This document shows positions 1-11,040 of a DNA stretch of 64,000 nucleotides, piece by piece. A program made the position numbers and the translations under genes. The DNA is from Emydura subglobosa (lineage: Eukaryota > Chordata > Testudines > Chelidae), in assembly GCA_007922225.1 (NCBI GenBank), contig ML680086.1, positions 6,218,997 to 6,282,996 on the forward strand, given 5' to 3'. Position 1 is the stretch's first letter, and every line of letters begins with the position of its first letter. The notes below the pieces were generated by a model. The model ran no database searches. It had not been told where the DNA came from and saw only the letters and a list, made by a program, of their open reading frames with translations.

Positions 1-885
1 TTTAGAAATTGGAAGTCAAATCCAACTGAGGAAAATAGAAAGGAGCATAAACTCTGGCAAGTCAAGTGTAAGAGTATAATTAGATAAGCCAAAAAAGCAT
101 TAGAAGAACAACTAGCAAAGACTCAAAAACTAACAGCAAAAAAATCTTTTAAGTAGTTCAGAAGTAGGAAGCCTGACAAACAACCAGTGGGGCCACTGGA
201 TGCTTGAGACGCTAAAGGAGCATTCAGGGAAGACAAAAGCTATTGCAGAGAAACTAACTGAATTCTTTGCATTGGTCTTCACTGCAGAAGATGTGAGGGA
301 AAATCCCACATGTGAACCATTTTTTAGGTGATAAATATGAGGAATTATCCCAGATGAAGTGTCAATAGAGGAAGTTTTGGAAGAAATTGATAAATTAAAC
401 AGTAATAAGTCACGAGGACCAGATGGTATTCACCCACGAATTCTGAAGGAACTCAAATATGAAATTGCCGAACCACTAACTGTGGTATGTAATCTATCAC
501 CTAAATCAACTTCTGTAGCAGCTGACTGGAGGATAGCCAATGTGATGCCAATTTTTAAAAAAGGCTCCAGAGGCGATCCCGGCAATTATAGGCTGGTAAA
601 CCTAACTTCAGTACCAGGCAAATTGCTTGAAACTATAGTAAAGAACAGAATTATCAGACACATAGATAAACATGATTTGTTGGGGGAAGAGTCTAAACGA
701 CTTTTGTAAAGGGAAATCATGACTCATCAATCTACTAGAATTCTTTGTGGGGGTCAACAAACATATGGACAAGGGTGATCTAGTGGTTATAGTGTACTTG
801 GACTTTTGGAGACCCTTTGACGAGGTCCCTTACCAAAGGCTCTTAAGCAAAGTAAGCAGTCATGGGATAACAAGGAAGGTCCTCT
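1..885 (+). mobile_element. CR1 LINE fragment, copy A (linker and RT fingers/palm)
   Basis: Remnant of a CR1 non-LTR retrotransposon ORF2. The stretch from 359 to 709 reads as the N-terminal part of the reverse transcriptase, with GPDGIHPRILKEL near residues 20-32 and ADWRIANVMPIFKKG further on, both typical CR1 fingers motifs. After a frame change, 747-880 carries YLDFWRPFDEVP, a degraded palm motif A. Bases 1-350 resemble the linker between endonuclease and RT but contain stops. The similarity fades near 885, before motif B. No start codon is functional and the frame is broken at least once, so this is a dead, 5'-truncated copy. It abuts a second CR1 copy that restarts RT from its N-terminus. 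Confidence 0.85.
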
Positions 886-954
886 ACTTTGCTTCAGTCT
901 TCTCACAAAAAATGCATGTGACTGGACAACTGGCTTAGACAATAAAGGGGGAGG

Positions 955-2547
955 GATGCAGATCGGGATAAATAAAGAACACGTCAGAGATCTTCTGATC
1001 AATTTGAATGAATTCAAAGCAGCGGGGCCTGATGCTATTCACCTGAGGATACTGAAGGAATTAGTTGAAAAAATCTCGGCACCACTAGCAATAATATTTG
1101 CTAACTCATGGATGACAGGAGAGTTCCCGGAAGACTGGAGAAAGGCTAACGTAGTGCCCCTGTTTAAAAAGGGGAAAAAGGAGGAGTCAGGGGAACTACA
1201 GAGCAGTCAGTCTGACTTTGATACCTGGGATTCTTGGGAAGCTACTAGAGCAATGTATAAAACATTCAATTTGCGAATACCTGGAAGACGAAGGGGTGAT
1301 TGCTAGCAGCCAACATGGATTTACCAAGAGCAAATCATGCGAAACCAGCTTGATTTCCTTCTTTGACAGGGTACCTGGTTTGGTGGATAGGAGGAATGAG
1401 GTGGACATAATATACTTGGATTTCAGCAAGTCTTTTAGCACAGTCCCACATGACATTCCGATAAGTAAAGTGAAGAAATGTGGGCTCGGTGAACCTACCA
1501 TTAAGTGTTTACCTAATAGGTTAAACAACCACAAACAAAGAGTAACTATTAATGGAATGATGTCAGAGGTCTCAAGTGCGGTTCCACAGGGATCTGTTCT
1601 GGGTCCGGTGTTTTTTAACATTGTTATTAATGACCTGGATGTAGGTATAGAGAGCACACTGATCAAATTTGCAGATGACATAAAGCTGGGGGGGTTTGCA
1701 AATATTTTGGTGGATAGAGCTAAAATTCAGAGGGATCTTGATAAATTGGAGAATTGGGCTACGGACAACAAAATGAAATTCCACAAAGACAAATGTAAGG
1801 TGCTACACTTAGGGAAAAAAACAAATGCACAAATACAGAATGGAGGAAAACTGGCTTGGCAGCAGCACCGCTGAGACGGATCTGTGAGTTGTGGTGGATC
1901 ACATCCTCAACATGACTCAGCAATGCGATGCTGCTGCAAAAAAAGCAAACTTTAGGTTGCATTAACAGAGACATAGCATGCAAGTCAAGGGAGGTGATAG
2001 CACTGCTCTACTCAGCGCTGGTTAGGCCTCAGCTAGAGTACTATGTCCAATTTTAGTCACTAATGTATAGAAAGAATGTAGAGAAACGGAAAGAATTCAG
2101 AGGCGAACAATAAAGATAATCAAAGGGTTGGAATGCAAGTCATATGAGCAAAGTCTGAAATAACTAGGTATGTTTAGTTTGGAAAGAGGAGATTAAATAA
2201 GAGGGGACATGACAGCAATCTTCAAATACTTGAAAGCCTGCCATGAAAAAGATGGAGAAAAGTTGTTCTCCCTTGCCAAAGAGGGCAGAACAAGAGACCA
2301 TGGGTTCAAACGACAGCATAGCAGATTTAGATTAAATCTCAGTAAAAACTTCCTACCTGTAAGAACAGTAGCCTACTGCCTAGCGAGGGTGTGGAAGCTC
2401 CTTCACTGGAGGTTTTCAAAAGGAGGCTGGATAGCTATCTGTCTTGGATGGTTCAGACACAACAAGTTCTGTGTTTTGCCAGGGGATTAGACTAGATGAC
2501 CCTTGCGGGTTCCTCCTAACCCTATGGTGCTATGATTCTAGGATTCC
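955..2547 (+). mobile_element. CR1 LINE fragment, copy B (RT to 3' end)
   Basis: A second CR1 copy in the same orientation. It starts again at the RT fingers (AAGPDAIHLRILKEL, about 1017-1062), runs through RT motifs A, B and C, then the C-terminal domain (2209-2490) and ends in the typical 3' tail: TTAGACTAGATGACCC at 2488-2503 and a GATTCTAGGATTCC-type end near 2547. Frameshifts near 1200 and 1870 and several stops make it non-functional. Because RT restarts, copies A and B cannot be one element: either B inserted beside A or a deletion joined them. The 3' tail resembles the antisense piece at 47867-47975, suggesting the same subfamily. Confidence 0.88.
1218..1874 (+). pseudogene. CR1 reverse transcriptase palm fragment (copy B)
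   Basis: Open frame of 218 codons inside CR1 copy B. In life the protein copies CR1 RNA into DNA at the target site. Visible motifs: QHGF at residues 32-35, motif A LDFSKSF at 67-73 (the usual second Asp of the AFD triplet is Ser-Phe-Ser here), motif B VPQGSVLGP at 122-130, and the catalytic FADD box at 151-154 (bases 1668-1679). The ATG at 1218 is not the true start; the fingers lie upstream in another frame. The frame leaves CR1-like sequence at about residue 210. It is a decayed fragment, although its catalytic box is intact. Confidence 0.82.
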
Positions 2548-3119
2548 ACACAGCTCGAGTTTCAGCTTTGTTCATGTTGTTTAACAGGAAGCAACTAATT
2601 TCTGGAGCAGTCTACAGCCCATGGAGACATCTAGTGGTTGAATAATATACTGCAATCACATATCAGGCTCCCTATTTGTCACCTCTCCCACATCATTTGC
2701 AGTCTTACTCCATGACGGACCCCTTCATTTCTTAAATTAGTATCAGATTTTTAAAATTTTTTTTTAAAAAAACCTGTAACACTTCTGTGATGTTTCCTAA
2801 TCATTGTTGTATGGTACCCTGAGTGCTTCCTTATGGAGTCCCTGGGGAGGCAGTGAATCAGAAATAAAGTGTGTTATTGTTTATAATTTTGAGGTTTAAT
2901 TAATGTTGTTTATCATTTCAGTGTCTCTGTTATTAATGCACAGAACAGGAGCTATTCTAAAGCTCTCACTTAATATTAATCATACACACAAAAGAGGGTA
3001 AGAATTATTCCCCCAGGGCACCACAGGTCAGACAAGACGTGGCTTAAGAAAAAAGAAAAAATCACTCTGGAAAATGTTCACCCCAAGGAATCGCCAGAGA
3101 GTGGGATGCTTTGCTTAGA
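2548..3119. other. Unassigned non-coding stretch
   Basis: No gene or clear repeat family was recognised. It holds a short T-run followed by an A-run (about 2750-2772) and an AT-rich block around 2880-2990. No open frame of note and no splice-bounded coding segment is evident. Confidence 0.5.
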
Positions 3120-3335
3120 GTGGAAGCTTTGGACTTAACTATTTTGAGTAATTTTGTATTGTCTGCAAACTTTGCCACCTCGCTATTTACCCTTTTTTCC
3201 AGATCATTTATGACTATGTTGAACAACATCAGTCACAGTACAGACCCTTGGGGGACCACATTACTTACCTCTCTCTACTATGAAAACTGACTCTTTGTTT
3301 CCTGTCTTTTAGCCAGTTACTATGGTCTGGGTCTG
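3120..3335 (-). mobile_element. CR1 LINE scrap, antisense (RT motifs B to C)
   Basis: Read on the minus strand this gives WLKDRKQRV, then VVPQGSVL (about 3236-3259), NDLEK-like residues and EVAKFADN at 3158-3178, followed by TKLLKIVKSKA. These are the region before motif B, motif B and motif C of a CR1 reverse transcriptase. The second catalytic Asp of FADD is Asn (codon at 3158-3160), and at least one frameshift lies between the motifs. Similarity stops at both ends, so only about 215 bp remain. Confidence 0.75.
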
Positions 3336-5168
3336 GGGAACCAGTGTAGTTTATGGAGAATGCTGTCTCCCCCAAATCCCTGGAGGGATGCTTTCTGGGT
3401 CTGGACTGGGGAGTCACCCCTTTGTAAGGGTCAGTCATGCCATATGCCGGAGGCGGAGGGAGGAGGTCTGAGGCATGTGGGACCAAGGAACCTTGGGCCG
3501 TCTTTGTGTCTTATGGACTGTATGGGCAGCTGCACGCCAAAGAGCGGCCAAAAGAGAATCCCCTAGGCCTCTGAGGACTGTCTCTTCCTTTCTCTTCTAG
3601 CAGCCAGCCTACTAGGGACAGAGATGACACACAGCCAAGGGATGGCCAGTCCTGTGTAGGCTTTGATGACATCCAATGCATCAGCGTTCTGTCTTCATCT
3701 GCTGGTTGGGAGCAGCTCTGACTCAACCCTTGGCACTGGTGGAGATCAAAGGAGAATGACCACGTATTGCTGTGCTGCATGGAAGGCGTGCCTATGGTCT
3801 AATGTGGTGCTCGGTACAAGGGACCTTAGACACAAGGAAGCCATAGAGCAGGGCCCCACTGAGACACCACTTTGTAGCTGGATCAGTCAGTCAGCAGTGA
3901 ACCCGCAATGAGCACTGCTCTTTTAAGGGATGGCATGGCTAGCTGTGCGGCACCCAGCCAAGCATGGTGAGGTGCTAGCCCATTTCTCTGGAGTGCCCAA
4001 ACAGCTGAGGGGCAGACACATCAAAAGCAATGCCCTTTCACTTGAAGCATTTTTAAAACAACACCCACAAATGGCCACGGTAGCCACTTCCACAAAGCTG
4101 AGTCGATCTGGTTCCATGGGAAGAACACATGACTAGTTGTCTGATGCACCAGATTCCAATGACATCTCAGTGCCTCAGAGGAGCCCTGTCACAAAGGGGT
4201 TAAATCGACATTGATGTCTCTCCCAGAGTATGGCATTCCTTCCAGCCTGCTGAAATTCACTAACAGAATCAGCATTGGAAATTTGTACACTGCACTATGT
4301 AGAAAAGGCATGAAATATATTTAATCTCCCATTTCAAAATTGCATTTGACATCTAAGTTAAATAAAATATTCCTGGGGTCATTAAAAATCAGAAATAGTA
4401 CAAGACTTAGGTTTACCATAGTTTCAGAATGAATCAGGTTTCTGAACTTGTTTTAATCTCCGTATAATTGCTTTTCTGTATACGGTAACCTTTAGAAAAT
4501 GAGTTTAATAATTAGTCATCTCAGCCCAGTTAAAGACAACATCCTGCCCTGAGCTCAGTTTTATTTTCAACAAGAAAACGATGCCAAAGTAAATCCTTCA
4601 CCATAGCTGGAAACTTAGCTGCAGGCCGCATGTACAGGAGGTAAAATCCTTTGGTTTAATTCCACAGCAGGGGTGGGAATTTAGCAACAGTCACCTTGGT
4701 TTCCAGGCAAGATGGCTTTTTATTTTCCCTTTTGTAAGACAAGTGAAAAGCAAATGTCAGTGATGCTCTGCGGACTCCCCACTCTCCCACTTTGCTTCCA
4801 GGACAGACGAGACCAAACTCAGAGGTGAGTGTAAAGGAATCTACCATAAGGGAATCTCAGCTGATACTATTTAAACTTCCCTTCTGCTGTAAAAGTTGTT
4901 AGAGCCCTGGCTGAGCCCCGTTTGTGGATAGTTACCAGTCTACTGTACAGGACCTAACCTTAGCTCCCATATGCTCCCAAGCCAGCTGGGTCCAGGCAGA
5001 GTTCAGTCACTGTCCCAGCAGAGCCCCTGTCCAACTCTTCCTGGGATGTGGGACTCTGCAGTCTAGATGACCTAGGTCCTGAAATCACTTCCACAGGTGC
5101 TGTGTGACAGTTTAACTCTTTGGAGACCTCGTGACAGGTAAAGTAGGGAGCACAGGCTTTCTATAGCC
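3336..5168. other. Unassigned non-coding stretch
   Basis: No exon or recognisable transposon. Short open frames on both strands between 3360 and 4136 lack any family motif and look like chance. From about 4260 to 4600 the sequence is AT-rich and non-repetitive by eye, so it is a possible conserved non-coding block. The stretch ends exactly where the LTR at 5169 begins. Confidence 0.45.
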
Positions 5169-6198
5169 TGTGATGTGGCCAGCCCTGACAGCTATAGGAG
5201 GGTGCTACTATTTGCAAACTGGGAAGTGGGCGGGCGCTAGCCCATCCACTGCCTAAGGCCCCTCCCCCAGCCTAAGGGGAGGAGCCACCGGATCCAGAAC
5301 GCAACTGAATATGGGGGACAACAAATGAAAAAACAGGAAGGGGTGTGATGGTCAAAGGGTCAAAAGGAGGGAACCAGAAGGGGATACCGAGCAGAGAGCC
5401 CCAGACAGGGCCCACTGCTCCCAGAAGGTATAGGAGGGCCTATTTGCAAGCCAGGAAGGTGGGCGGGCATGAGCCCGCCCACCGCTCAAGGCCCTTCCCC
5501 CAGCCCAAGGGGAGGAGCCACCAGACCGAGAAAGCAACTAATGACGGGGGACAACAAATGCAAAAACAGGAAAGGGTGTGAAGGTCAAAGGTATAAAAGA
5601 AGGGAACCGGAAGGGGACACCGAGCAGAGAACCCCGGACAGCGCCCACCGCTCCCGGAAGGTATAGGAGGGTGCTGGAAGGTATGTATATCAGCCCTAGG
5701 CTTAGCAAATCCCTGTTCCCTGGGTGATCCAGCTGGGGCTACTCCAGGGCAATTAGGCCAATTAGGCCAGCTGAGGCCAATCAAGGAGCTTGCCCCAGCA
5801 GTTAAAAGCCTCCTGCCAGGCAGATGAGGGCAGCTGAGAGGGAGTTGAGTGGAGCAGAGGTGCTACAAGGTGTGGAGCTGGTGGAGGAGCTACTGTGGGT
5901 GTGGTAAGAGCACCCAGCCATGGGAGTTAAGAAGGAGCCTGTCCAGACAAGACCAGAGGACTATGGCCCCAAAGAGCCTGAAGGAGGGCCACAAGCCAGG
6001 GGGGCTACAGATGAGTGAGCCAGGGAAGGTAGTAGCCCCTGGACTAAGCTGTTTGAGGCTACTCCTTGCAGGGTCCCTGGGTTGGGGCCTGGGATAGAGG
6101 GTGGGACTGGGCCCCCCCCTTGCTCCCACCCAGCCACACCACTGGCATAGCCATAGGGAGCACAGACCCAAGGGGCCAAACAGGCCCACCTCATCACA
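5169..6198 (+). mobile_element. Solo LTR, retrovirus-type, with U3 tandem duplication
   Basis: The block begins TGTGATG (5169) and ends CATCACA (6198), a perfect 7 bp inverted terminus of the TG...CA type used by retroviral LTRs. It is flanked by a 4 bp direct repeat AGCC (5165-5168 and 6199-6202), as expected for integrase-made target duplications. Inside are a CCAAT box (5777-5781) and a TATA-like TTAAAAG (5802-5808) in the spacing seen again in the LTR at 25509. No retroviral genes are attached on either side, so it reads as a solo LTR left by recombination. The 5' half is a 232-237 bp tandem duplication. The family name is not assigned. Confidence 0.68.
5192..5660 (+). repeat. Two tandem 232-237 bp units inside LTR U3
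   Basis: The unit starting TATAGGAGGG occurs at 5192 and 5429, and a third, truncated start appears at 5661. Both full units share GTGGGCGGGC, the CCCCAGCC-AAGGGGAGGAGCCACC block, the GGGGGACAACAAATG block and the CCGAGCAGAGA block. The units differ by scattered substitutions and small indels. Only the second unit contains TATAAAAG (5592-5599); the first has TCAAAAG at the same place. Duplicated U3 enhancer blocks are common in retroviral LTRs, so the repeat may have arisen in the parental element rather than in the host. Confidence 0.85.
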
Positions 6199-7100
6199 AG
6201 CCACAGTAATGTTTACTCAAAGCAAACAAGAGTTGCTGGTTCTGGAGAGAAAACAAAAATAGCCTGTATGTTCTCCCTGAGTCTAAACTCAACCCCTTTG
6301 TGTGAGCCTTTAGACCCAGTTTGTGTTGGGGGGAGGGGAGGTAGGCCCTTCCTGCCCCCAGCCCATGCAGTCCATCTATTGTCTTGGTGGTATTTAGCCA
6401 GTAAGAAAGAGGGAGCCAAGAGCAGATCTTGCATTTAAATAAGATTTCAGTCCCTTGTGGCATGTGACCAACCGCTCAGCTTCAGAACCCCAGTCCAGTG
6501 GTTAGAGTCCCAGCCCCCTGTTCACCCCACAAAAGCTGGGAGAATCAGTTTCCTTCGCCCTGGCCATGCTTTTTAGCAAACCCATTCTTCTGACAAGCAC
6601 CCTTGATGATTCTTGTGTTAGCTGCTGCAGGGAGGTATTGGGCATGGCCACAGGCTGCCTTGTTCTGTACTTGGTAGCTACAGCTACATGCTCAAAATGC
6701 AAGTCACATTCTTCAAAATGGTGGTTACAATGTCCTGGGATGGTCAGGATTCGATACAGATGTGTACAGCCATGTGCCAATCTGTCACATGAGTGCCCCT
6801 GGTTTTGATGTTTTCAGACTGAGTGTATGCCTTTACTGCAGAGCTTAGCTGAGTCCAGACATCGAGGTATGGGCATTGGGGTAAGCCAAGCCCAACTTGC
6901 AGAGACACACTTGATTCATAATCATGGATCCCACTGGCCAGGCACTAACCAGGGTTAGGTGCTAGGAGTTTTGGGGCATATCCCAGGCTGTAAACAACAA
7001 CAGAACTGCTAAGGGCTGCCTGCCTCATTACCTGGATGGGGTCACCAAGCAGTGCAACTTCACTGGGAGAGGAAGTGGAGATCTGCAGAGGCCCTGTTCT
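6199..7100. other. Unassigned non-coding stretch
   Basis: No coding exon was recognised. A short phrase near 6499 (GTGGTTAGAGTCCCAGCC) resembles the tRNA-like head of a dispersed repeat seen more fully at 23530, but it is too short to call. Confidence 0.4.
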
Positions 7101-7520
7101 TCTGGAGCACAAGACTTTTGAGGAGAGGCTGAGGGAACTAGGTTTGTTTAGTCTGCAAAAGAGAAGAGTGAGGGGGGATTTGATAGCAGCCTTTAACTAC
7201 CTGAAAGGGGTTCCAGGGTGGATGGAGCTAGGCTGTTCTCAATGGTAGTAAATGGCAGAACAAGGAGCAATGGTCTCAAGTTGCGGTGGGGGAGGTCAAG
7301 GTTGGATATTAGGAAGAAGTTTTTCACTAGGAGGGTGGTGAAGCACTGGAATGGGTTACCTAGAGAGGTGGTGGAATCTCCGTCTTTAGAGGTTTTTAAG
7401 GTATGGCTTGACAAACCCTTGGCTGGAATGATTTTAGCTGAGGTGAGTCCTGCTTTGAGCAGGGGATTGTACTAGATACCTCCTGAGGTCCCTTCCAACT
7501 CTAATCTTCTATGATTCTTA
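7101..7520 (+). mobile_element. CR1 LINE 3' fragment
   Basis: C-terminal ORF2 and 3' UTR of a CR1 element: [16 protein letters not shown], then a broken frame, then [25 protein letters not shown] (two overlapping frames), and the 3' tail GTACTAGATACCTCCTGAGG ending in CTATGATTC near 7517. It is the same subfamily as the copy at 27860-28745, whose corresponding text is nearly identical. It is 5'-truncated and not functional. Confidence 0.88.
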
Positions 7521-7524
7521 CCCC

Positions 7525-7990
7525 ACAGTGGCATGGGGGTACAGTGAACGCGGTGTATCTGCCCATGCACGCTAACATTCCAGTGATGAACCCAATAGCC
7601 CACCCAATTCCTGAATGGTCCAGTGGCTGCCGGACGTGATAGCATGAAGGAGAGTCTGTGAATGATGGTGATGGTCTTTGGGGCTGGTACCAGGCCTGAG
7701 GTTGGCAATTTGCTGGCCACCACAGTAAACAGCTGCACAAACAGCTTCCTGTATTGCTGTTAATCCTGCTCCGACATGGTCCAGGTGCTACTGCCCCACT
7801 TTATCCTACTTCCCACCATTCCTCTTTTTCCTTGTGGTATTCCTGGTGCTCATCTCGCCTGCATATGACGTCACTGTGCATTTCTTTCAGCGGGTCATCC
7901 CTGAACCTCATAAACTGAGGCCTGTATTTACTTGGGATGTCTTTTATTTCTTCTCTACCCGTTAACCTGTCCAACAGCTGCTGCAAGTCA
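7525..7990 (-). pseudogene. Unassigned decayed coding-like segment
   Basis: On the minus strand, 7801-7986 gives a 61-residue charged frame (LLDRLTGREEIKDIPSKYR, then a DDPLKEM and KEKEEWWEVG tail) and, after a stop and frame change, 7525-7738 gives LPTSGLVPAPKTITIIHRL followed by LSRPAATGPF. The composition is protein-like and continues across both frames, but I do not recognise the family. The CR1 3' end at 7520 abuts it. A dead transposase or retroelement ORF, or a processed pseudogene, are the main options; an active exon is unlikely given the stops. Confidence 0.3.
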
Positions 7991-9694
7991 GGTTACCAGC
8001 CCAAAGAAGCCATGGGAAGTATTTCAGATGTAATGATTTAATTCATTAAGAAGAAATACGAAAACAGTTTGGGGCCTAGTTTGGGGGTGGAGGCATTTGG
8101 GCATTCTGACCAGCAGCCCGTTACCAGTATTAGTTTTAATGCTGTTTCAGGCAGGGGTAGCTTTGGAAGATGTTAATCTCCTAGAAATCTCTGATTAGAA
8201 GATGGATCAATTTTTCCAGGCTTGTAGCAGAAGACCACGTAGTTGTGTGAAGGAGATATTTTGCCTCCTGTTGACTGACTAGCAAATCAATGACTGGAGA
8301 GGCTGGTAGGCTACAGGGGTGGTTGTGGAAAGTTTACCCTGCCCAGGAACTTCATCGACCAGCTTGATTTTCTCCTGTATGAAGAATTTGCAAGCATCTC
8401 CTGCAAGGGGTGGGGAAGCATTCGGACATGCCTTAGCAGGATGCTGAACTAGGATTCAGAAGCTTGCTGCCAACAGGACTGCCTTTTCAGCCTTGGGGTG
8501 GCACCTTGAAGGCTGTCCCAGAGTAGGGGACCTCCCCAGCAGGTACATAGCAGGTTATACTGCACTCAGTGTAGCTGGCACAGAGCTGGACTCATCCCAT
8601 TGCTGAGTGGGATTATTGCTGGCGAAAGTTGCAGCATGGACATCTCCGTGGTCTGAACCTCTATTAATCCACAAAACAGGCACAGCACGGGCAGCATCAG
8701 TCAGCTTCCCCCAACACCGTACCTTCCAAGGCACACTCCCCACGCACCCTCATCCTATTCTGCAGAGACCCTGTCCGTCCATGGATGAGAGGGGAGTTCA
8801 GTCTCAGTGGCCCTGCCGGGATCACCGAGATCACCCAAAGTGGGCCAGTTAGCACCGGTGGTGGCTTGCAGAAGTGGACACCTTCTCTACCAGGAGCCGA
8901 ACAGAGTCCTCTACAACGGAGGTCCTGTGTACTTGATGGCAATGCACCCTGGTGTAGGCGTCACTCGCTGGCTGACAATTCATCCCCAAACATGCTGGGC
9001 CCCCACTTCCAGCTGTGCCTGAGACCCTTAGTTGCTCTCTATATTTCCAAAGTCTCTTTTTAAAGTGAGGAACCCAAAATTGCCCTCAGCATTCCATGGA
9101 TGCCCTTGCTGAGGCTGAGCTAGTGGCATTATCCCCTCATCTGTCCTGCAAGCCTTCCCACATTTGCCGTGGGTGAGTTTCTGTGGGAGTTTTACAGCCC
9201 ATTTATCCTTCATCATGATCCCTGGGTCCTTTTCTGCATCCCAGTGCTGTGAATTGCCATGTCCCATATTACTGGAAGAGCTAGGCTGAGACTCTTCAGC
9301 TCCATCATCACTATGCTGATCTATATTAAATCTCATCTCGCTTATATCTCCCCCGTGCCATTTCCCTCTGTCATCTGTGTTTATTAGCCCTCCCTGTTAG
9401 TTATCTTCTGAATTCAATTCACTTTCATTTTGTTCTCTATCACCAACACATCAGGTGAAAACCACAGGGCCCAGCGCAGATTTAGGGGGCCCTCACTCCT
9501 TGGTGCCTTCACTCCGGGGGTGCGATCCCATGGCTAGAGGTCCGGCAGGCTTCTTTACTTGCAGTCTGGTGATTCTCCAGCCTTTTCCCAACTTTAGTTT
9601 ATTTTTCTTTTATGTTGTGCTGTTGAAATACCTTTCTTGATGCAAAGTGAATTCCTTCCTTTGTGCTATCTGGCCCCAGTGCCTGGTGGGAAAA
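7991..9694. other. Unassigned non-coding stretch
   Basis: No exon or named repeat was recognised. Short frames on both strands around 8555-9063 overlap each other and show no family motif. A T-rich patch lies at 9595-9612. Confidence 0.4.
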
Positions 9695-9819
9695 TGCCCT
9701 GGTGGTATTCAAATCCCCCCAGAGACTAACTGCTCTGCTCTCCTTGAGCATCTTCTCAGGATTCCCTCTGAATTGGGAGGCTGCCTGGTGTGGTGACTGT
9801 TCCCCTGGCTTTTTCAAAG
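9695..9819 (+). repeat. Direct repeat X, copy 1
   Basis: Starts TGCCCTGGTGGTATTCAAAT and ends CTTTTTCAAAG. By eye it matches 10917-11040 with about ten substitutions over 125 bp. The two copies flank an LTR-like block. It might be a short LTR, a piece of retroelement internal region, or one end of a tandem duplication. Confidence 0.8.
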
Positions 9820-10916
9820 TTGTGACATGCTGTATCCCACGTACATCCTTATGGTGTGATTTGTATATCATTCATGTTCACCCTTATAGTGTAACTGTGT
9901 ATTACTTATTGCAAAGTGTGCCATGTAAGGTGTCTTTTGAATGCTCATTACGTACTGAACATTATTGTTATGGCAGTATATTTCCTGCAACGTCATACCT
10001 ATGTACAGATATGGAACTCTGCTATGTACTATTCCCAAATGTGTGTCTCACATGGCTTGAATAGAGCCAGGCAAACCCCAAGCCAAGTGAGGGCTCATGC
10101 CTTGCAGAGGCATGCATACAGGAACAACGGAATGGCCTGAGCACCTGATAAGGTGATGCTCATTTGGCTCAAGTGGAAGAAATCATGCCCATTGCTGGAG
10201 ATGGCTGATCGCCTTACCCCATGGGGTGTCAAGGAAACTTGTTAAAGGCAGAGATGTCTTTGTCTCTGGAGCTCTCCCTTGGAATCCATCTGCAATGCAA
10301 CATCAAGGATACTGAGAGACTGCCCACAAGGTGGGGGGGCTGGCTGCAGGAGTCATCTCAGCCAACCTGTGGGTAAGCTAACATCACAGACTGAAAGGCT
10401 ACTGAAGTGTTGAGTTTAGGTTAGGATGTGATTTATTCTTTTAGGTAACTGTGGTCAAATCCTTGATTCATATTAATCTGACATCACTTAAAATCTTGCT
10501 GTAGTCAAAATAATCAATAAATTTATTATCTAAAACCGTGCATGTGGATTGAGTGTGTGTAAAAACTTGACTTAAAGTGACAGAGCTGGCGCATATCAAT
10601 TTCTTTGATAGATTGACGGACAAATGTAATGAACTTGCAGGATGCAGTATACAGCACTGAACCCTGTAAGATGGCAGTGTCCAGGATTGCATCTGGGACT
10701 AGGGGTGTTTGCTGGGGGTCAATGCCATGAGCGGCTAGGCAAAAGCGCTTCTTCACTGGGTCAGGGACCAATTTCTTGCAGGAGGCTGGGTGTGGGCCGA
10801 CCCAGGAATGGGTGGTTCACACAGCAAAGCAGAGTAAGTCGGGGTCCAGGAGTGAGGGATCGGGGTGACCCAGCTACACACCAGTCCAGATTGCCCGGGG
10901 GAGGAGGGAACGTCAG
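9820..10916. mobile_element. LTR-like retroelement block
   Basis: The block opens TGTGACATGC (9822) and closes AACGTCA (10916). It contains an AATAAA signal at 10513-10518 inside an AT-rich patch, followed by a segment that I recall as recurrent in turtle genomes. TG...CA ends and a central polyadenylation signal fit an LTR. No matching short target duplication is visible; instead the block is bracketed by the 125 bp repeat X. Orientation and exact ends are uncertain, and no retroviral gene is attached. Confidence 0.45.
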
Positions 10917-11040
10917 TGCCCTGGTGGTATTCAAATCCCCCCAGAGACTAACTGCTCAGCCCTCCTTGAGTCTCTCCTCAGGATTCCCATTGAACTGGGA
11001 GGCTGCCTGATGTGGTGACTGTTCCCCTGGCTTTTTCAAG
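10917..11040 (+). repeat. Direct repeat X, copy 2
   Basis: Partner of 9695-9819 in the same orientation, about 92% identical by eye. It is followed directly by the minus-strand frame with an RNase H-like motif. Confidence 0.8.

Noticed and set aside
5345..5784. Overlapping basic frames around 5.4 kb
   Set aside because: They are translations of the LTR tandem duplication, not genes.
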